Part shown: piece by piece, positions 62,901 to 64,000 of the stretch
Position numbering within the stretch: position 1 is the first letter of the stretch
Layout: the number at the start of each line of letters is the position of its first letter
Assembly: GCF_002895435.1 (NCBI RefSeq)
Contig: NZ_POYJ01000004.1
Coordinates: forward strand, 124,001-188,000
Source: Aquimarina sediminis
GTDB taxonomy: Bacteria > Bacteroidota > Bacteroidia > Flavobacteriales > Flavobacteriaceae
Reading direction: 5' to 3'
Length of the DNA stretch: 64,000 bases
The notes under the pieces: model-generated
Database searches by the model: none
Told to the model about the DNA's origin: nothing
Seen by the model: the letters and a program-made list of their open reading frames with translations, nothing else
Program-made: the position numbers and the translations under genes

Positions 62901-64000
62901 CTAATGCCAATTATGAAGTTTTAAGGTATTCCACACTTTTTGGATGTTACTCATTAGTTTTTGGTCTTCATCTACACTGCAATTAGTCATGATAAAAGCT
63001 CCAACGTTCCTTTCAGGATTAATAGCCATAATACTTAAAACTCCAGGATCACTACCAGAATGGGTAAGTACTCCATTTTCATTTACCTCCCAAAAAACTC
63101 CGACAGACTCGCTTCCTATTTTTGTTCGCGTAAACATTTCTTGATAGGATTCTTGAGAAAGAATACTTCCTTTTCCTTTGGCACCATTTAACATTTCGCC
63201 CAAATAATTTCCCATATCGTTTGTAGAAGTTATCAATCCCCCATCAGCCAATGTAATTAAATGATAATCGGGTATAGATACATTTCTTGAAAAATAACGT
63301 CTTACAAAATCTTCATCTTTGTCATCGGTCAATTCCCAAGAGGTTGTTTTCATTTGCAAAGGAATAAAAATATATTGCGTTGTAAATTTGTAGAAAGATT
63401 GCCCTGTCGCTTTTTCGATCACCAGAGCGGCCAGAGCGGCTCCAATATTACTGTAATGGTACTTTTTTCCTGGTGCCTTTTTGGTAAAGTTTTTTTTAGT
63501 ATACCATTTCCCGTCTTTGGACAACACATTTTCAAGAAACTCAGCATAAGAAACCTTCTCATTCTTTTTCATTATGGAGATATATTCCTGAACATCATCA
63601 GGAAGATATGAATAATCAGTATCAGGTTGCTTTAGTAGATAGGCTCGTGAATAAGATATTTCATCTGTAAGACCAGAGGTATGCTGGGATAAATGTCTTA
63701 ATGTGATAGGTATATCTGGATATTTGGGGTGTACTATATTAAATGGTAAATATGTATTTATGGAATCATCCAACTCCAGTTTTCCCAATTCCTGAGCTTT
63801 CATAATGGCAGCAGCTATAAAGGTCTTGGAGACAGAACCTATGTTCTGAATACTATTATTGGTATACGGTTTTTGTGCCGCTACATCTGCATATCCAAAT
63901 GACTTGTTATATAATTTCTTTGTATTATCCATCGCCACAATAGAAAGTCCTGGTAAACCAGAACCTTCAAAAATATCAGATAGTTTAGTATCAAGTTCTT
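62901..64000 (-). CDS. Beta-lactamase-family serine hydrolase (5' end beyond the window)
   Basis: The minus-strand frame is open to the right edge, so the protein is longer than the 345 residues from the first visible ATG; the visible upstream part reads ELDTKLSDIFEGSGLPGLSIVAM, typical of the domain start. The catalytic S-V-S-K (GSVSKTF), tyrosine motif YSNIG and third motif HSGSDPG are intact. Related to, but different from, the hydrolase at 17760. It converges with the zinc-ribbon gene; the 266-bp spacer between them has no evident gene. Confidence 0.88.
   Translation of the reverse strand, partial: ELDTKLSDIFEGSGLPGLSIVAMDNTKKLYNKSFGYADVAAQKPYTNNSIQNIGSVSKTFIAAAIMKAQELGKLELDDSINTYLPFNIVHPKYPDIPITLRHLSQHTSGLTDEISYSRAYLLKQPDTDYSYLPDDVQEYISIMKKNEKVSYAEFLENVLSKDGKWYTKKNFTKKAPGKKYHYSNIGAALAALVIEKATGQSFYKFTTQYIFIPLQMKTTSWELTDDKDEDFVRRYFSRNVSIPDYHLITLADGGLITSTNDMGNYLGEMLNGAKGKGSILSQESYQEMFTRTKIGSESVGVFWEVNENGVLTHSGSDPGVLSIMAINPERNVGAFIMTNCSVDEDQKLMSNIQKVWNTLKLHNWH

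Overview
The window looks like a chromosome segment of a marine Flavobacteriaceae bacterium (Bacteroidota; an Aquimarina-like genome would fit). This is inferred from the AT-rich composition, Bacteroidota-type -7 elements (TAnnTTTG) in front of several genes, near absence of strong Shine-Dalgarno sites, many lipoproteins and outer-membrane barrels, LytTR-type two-component genes, a short CydA, and formylglycine-dependent sulfatases. No phage, insertion sequence, CRISPR array or rRNA was seen.

Layout. 1-7432 (minus strand): an operon of small lipoproteins running off the left edge, a cadherin-repeat/DUF1566 lipoprotein, another lipoprotein, and a TPR histidine kinase/LytTR response regulator pair. 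7771-7845: tRNA-Pro(GGG), followed by an unusual GC-richer array of about ten ~22-bp hairpin units (8079-8293). 8480-10658: orphan lipoproteins and a membrane protein. 10768-13358: a Crp/Fnr regulator with a textbook FNR-type palindrome over its stop codon, a flavodoxin-fold oxidoreductase and a membrane LytTR regulator. 13515-22031: an Lnt-like N-acyltransferase preceded by candidate LytTR direct repeats, a hexapeptide acyltransferase, a membrane AraC regulator, a beta-lactamase-family hydrolase, and SRPBCC/MepB/AraC genes. 22091-24432 (minus): cytochrome bd oxidase cydAB. 25037-27690: two paralogous Crp-like regulators and what looks like a decayed third copy.

27785-34652 is a co-directional block: DUF4136 lipoprotein, HdeD-like protein, secreted barrel-like protein, CxAxR arylsulfatase, HAD-phosphatase lipoprotein, outer-membrane barrel, and a lipoprotein formylglycine-generating enzyme that keeps both catalytic cysteines. 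It reads as a self-contained exported sulfatase plus activator module without SusC/SusD. Two more sulfatase lipoproteins (37868-39532, 39814-41280) follow a tRNA-Pro(UGG) and could use the same activator.

41598-53538 is a haem-centred block: two paralogous AraC regulators with a conserved Cys/His motif bracket a SnoaL-like protein, two CxxCH haem-binding proteins and a ResB-CcsA fusion for cytochrome c maturation; a third AraC gene, a tandem di-haem cytochrome P460 lipoprotein and a lactonase-like beta-propeller follow. 53797-62634 is a long co-directional run of small stress and repair genes: Mrr-like, GreA-C-like, uracil-DNA-glycosylase-like, DoxX, ABM, pterin dehydratase, DM13, two MsrA-type reductases, a CPGC redoxin, DUF427, DUF2721 and an alpha/beta-hydrolase-OsmC fusion. 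The window ends inside a minus-strand beta-lactamase-family gene.

Regulation visible in the sequence includes the FNR-type box, LytTR-like direct repeats, an 11-bp tandem repeat right before a start codon, and several hairpin terminators, among them a 22-bp inverted repeat shared by two convergent genes.
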